Origin: Candidatus Bandiella numerosa
GTDB lineage: Bacteria > Pseudomonadota > Alphaproteobacteria > Rickettsiales > Midichloriaceae
Length of the DNA stretch: 7,234 nt
NCBI RefSeq assembly: GCF_021811875.1
Contig: NZ_JAJBJD010000045.1
Location: 1-7,234 of the forward strand
Reading direction: 5' to 3'
Positions 6,939 through 7,234 of this stretch are shown piece by piece. Both the position numbers and the translations under genes were made by a program. Under the pieces are notes generated by a model. It was not told the origin of the DNA. It made no database searches and saw only the letters and a list, made by a program, of their open reading frames with translations. Every line of letters begins with the position of its first letter. Position 1 is the stretch's first letter.

Positions 6939-7211
6939 TCAGCATAATGATTTACTCAATTCTTTACTTAGTAAGGTCATGCCCTCTATAAACTTTTCTT
7001 TTTGAGCATCATGATGATTATAGAAAGCCAAAAATTTTGGAAATTCACTGTATACGCATATATTCATAACTATTCTATGAGCATAAATTTCTTTTAGTTG
7101 CTTAAATGGCACCATCATGTATCTTGAAAAAGCAAGAATAAATACTTGTAAATAAGTTGTTATGAGATTAGCTATTTTATAACGGCTGGAAGGAGTGATT
7201 CTGAGGCGTCG
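6939..7211 (-). pseudogene. Possible gene remnant or small orphan ORF, product unknown
   Basis: A minus-strand frame runs without a stop from just inside a TGA at 7212-7214 down to a TGA at 6939-6941, about 90 sense codons. The only early ATGs are a tandem pair at 7116-7118 and 7113-7115, giving at most 59 residues (MMVPFKQLKEIYAHRIVMNI at its start, MTLLSKELSKSLC at its end). No Shine-Dalgarno precedes them. The residue mix is protein-like, with alternating charged and hydrophobic positions, and the open part upstream of the ATGs also reads like protein (a hydrophobic stretch around LQVFILAF). This suggests the 3' part of a longer gene whose 5' part is lost or frame-shifted, though a 59-residue protein remains possible. 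It is convergent with trhO, with 54 bases between stops. I do not recognise a family. Confidence 0.35.
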
Positions 7212-7234
7212 TCAAGGCATTAAGCCTGGTAACT
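7181..7234. other. GC-rich edge segment with small hairpin, nature unknown
   Basis: By direct count this segment has 28 G or C in 54 bases (52%), while the neighbouring sequence is roughly one-third GC. It contains an AGGC-ATTAA-GCCT inverted repeat at 7215-7227 and a second AGGC at 7204-7207. All minus-strand frames contain a stop within or at the edges of it. Such a local rise in an AT-rich genome may mark the edge of a structured RNA gene, a palindromic repeat, or the end of an inserted element. It does not match a tRNA, 5S rRNA, SRP, tmRNA or RNase P RNA segment that I can recognise, and it is cut by the window end. Confidence 0.3.

Noticed and set aside
7181..7234. Start of a 5S rRNA or a tRNA at the right edge
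   Set aside because: The GCCTGGTAACT end loosely recalls the first bases of some 5S rRNAs, but the segment is cut off after about ten bases and the upstream sequence does not look like a 23S rRNA end; there is no T-loop signature.

Overview
This window is AT-rich with ordinary, intact bacterial housekeeping genes. The protein types suggest an alphaproteobacterium of the order Rickettsiales or a relative. The indications are an EF-P beginning MKISANDI with a PGKGG loop, a CGFS glutaredoxin beside a BolA, an Alx-type TerC protein, and a short YceA/TrhO without the cysteine-rich tail. The low GC, weak or absent Shine-Dalgarno sequences and small intergenic gaps also fit. This assignment comes from recognising families by eye; no search was run.

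Layout: positions 1-70 hold the last codons of a plus-strand gene that enters from the left. From 109 to 5509 six genes lie on the minus strand. In transcription order they are an MFS transporter, dnaK, an Alx/TerC-type membrane protein, efp, bolA and a monothiol glutaredoxin (grxD). The last three are nearly contiguous, with gaps of 1 and 10 bases, so they probably form one unit with translational coupling. dnaK and terC each have a plausible promoter of their own in gaps of 59 and 70 bases. A divergent gap of about 120 bases then leads to two plus-strand genes, ppa (inorganic pyrophosphatase) and a rhodanese-domain tRNA hydroxylase (trhO/yceA), 12 bases apart.

The right end (6885-7234) holds no gene that I recognise. 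It does contain a minus-strand reading frame open for about 91 codons that looks like a gene remnant or small orphan gene, and then a GC-rich stretch of about 54 bases with a small hairpin at the window edge.

Function: the Grx4-BolA pair belongs to [2Fe-2S] cluster trafficking, EF-P to translation through polyproline, DnaK to protein folding, Ppa to driving biosynthesis by removing pyrophosphate, and TrhO to tRNA wobble-uridine modification. I see no phage, CRISPR, toxin-antitoxin, defence or secondary-metabolite system and no evidence of an undescribed system. The items most worth checking are the unlisted frame and base-composition shift at the right end, and the inverted repeats between dnaK and terC.
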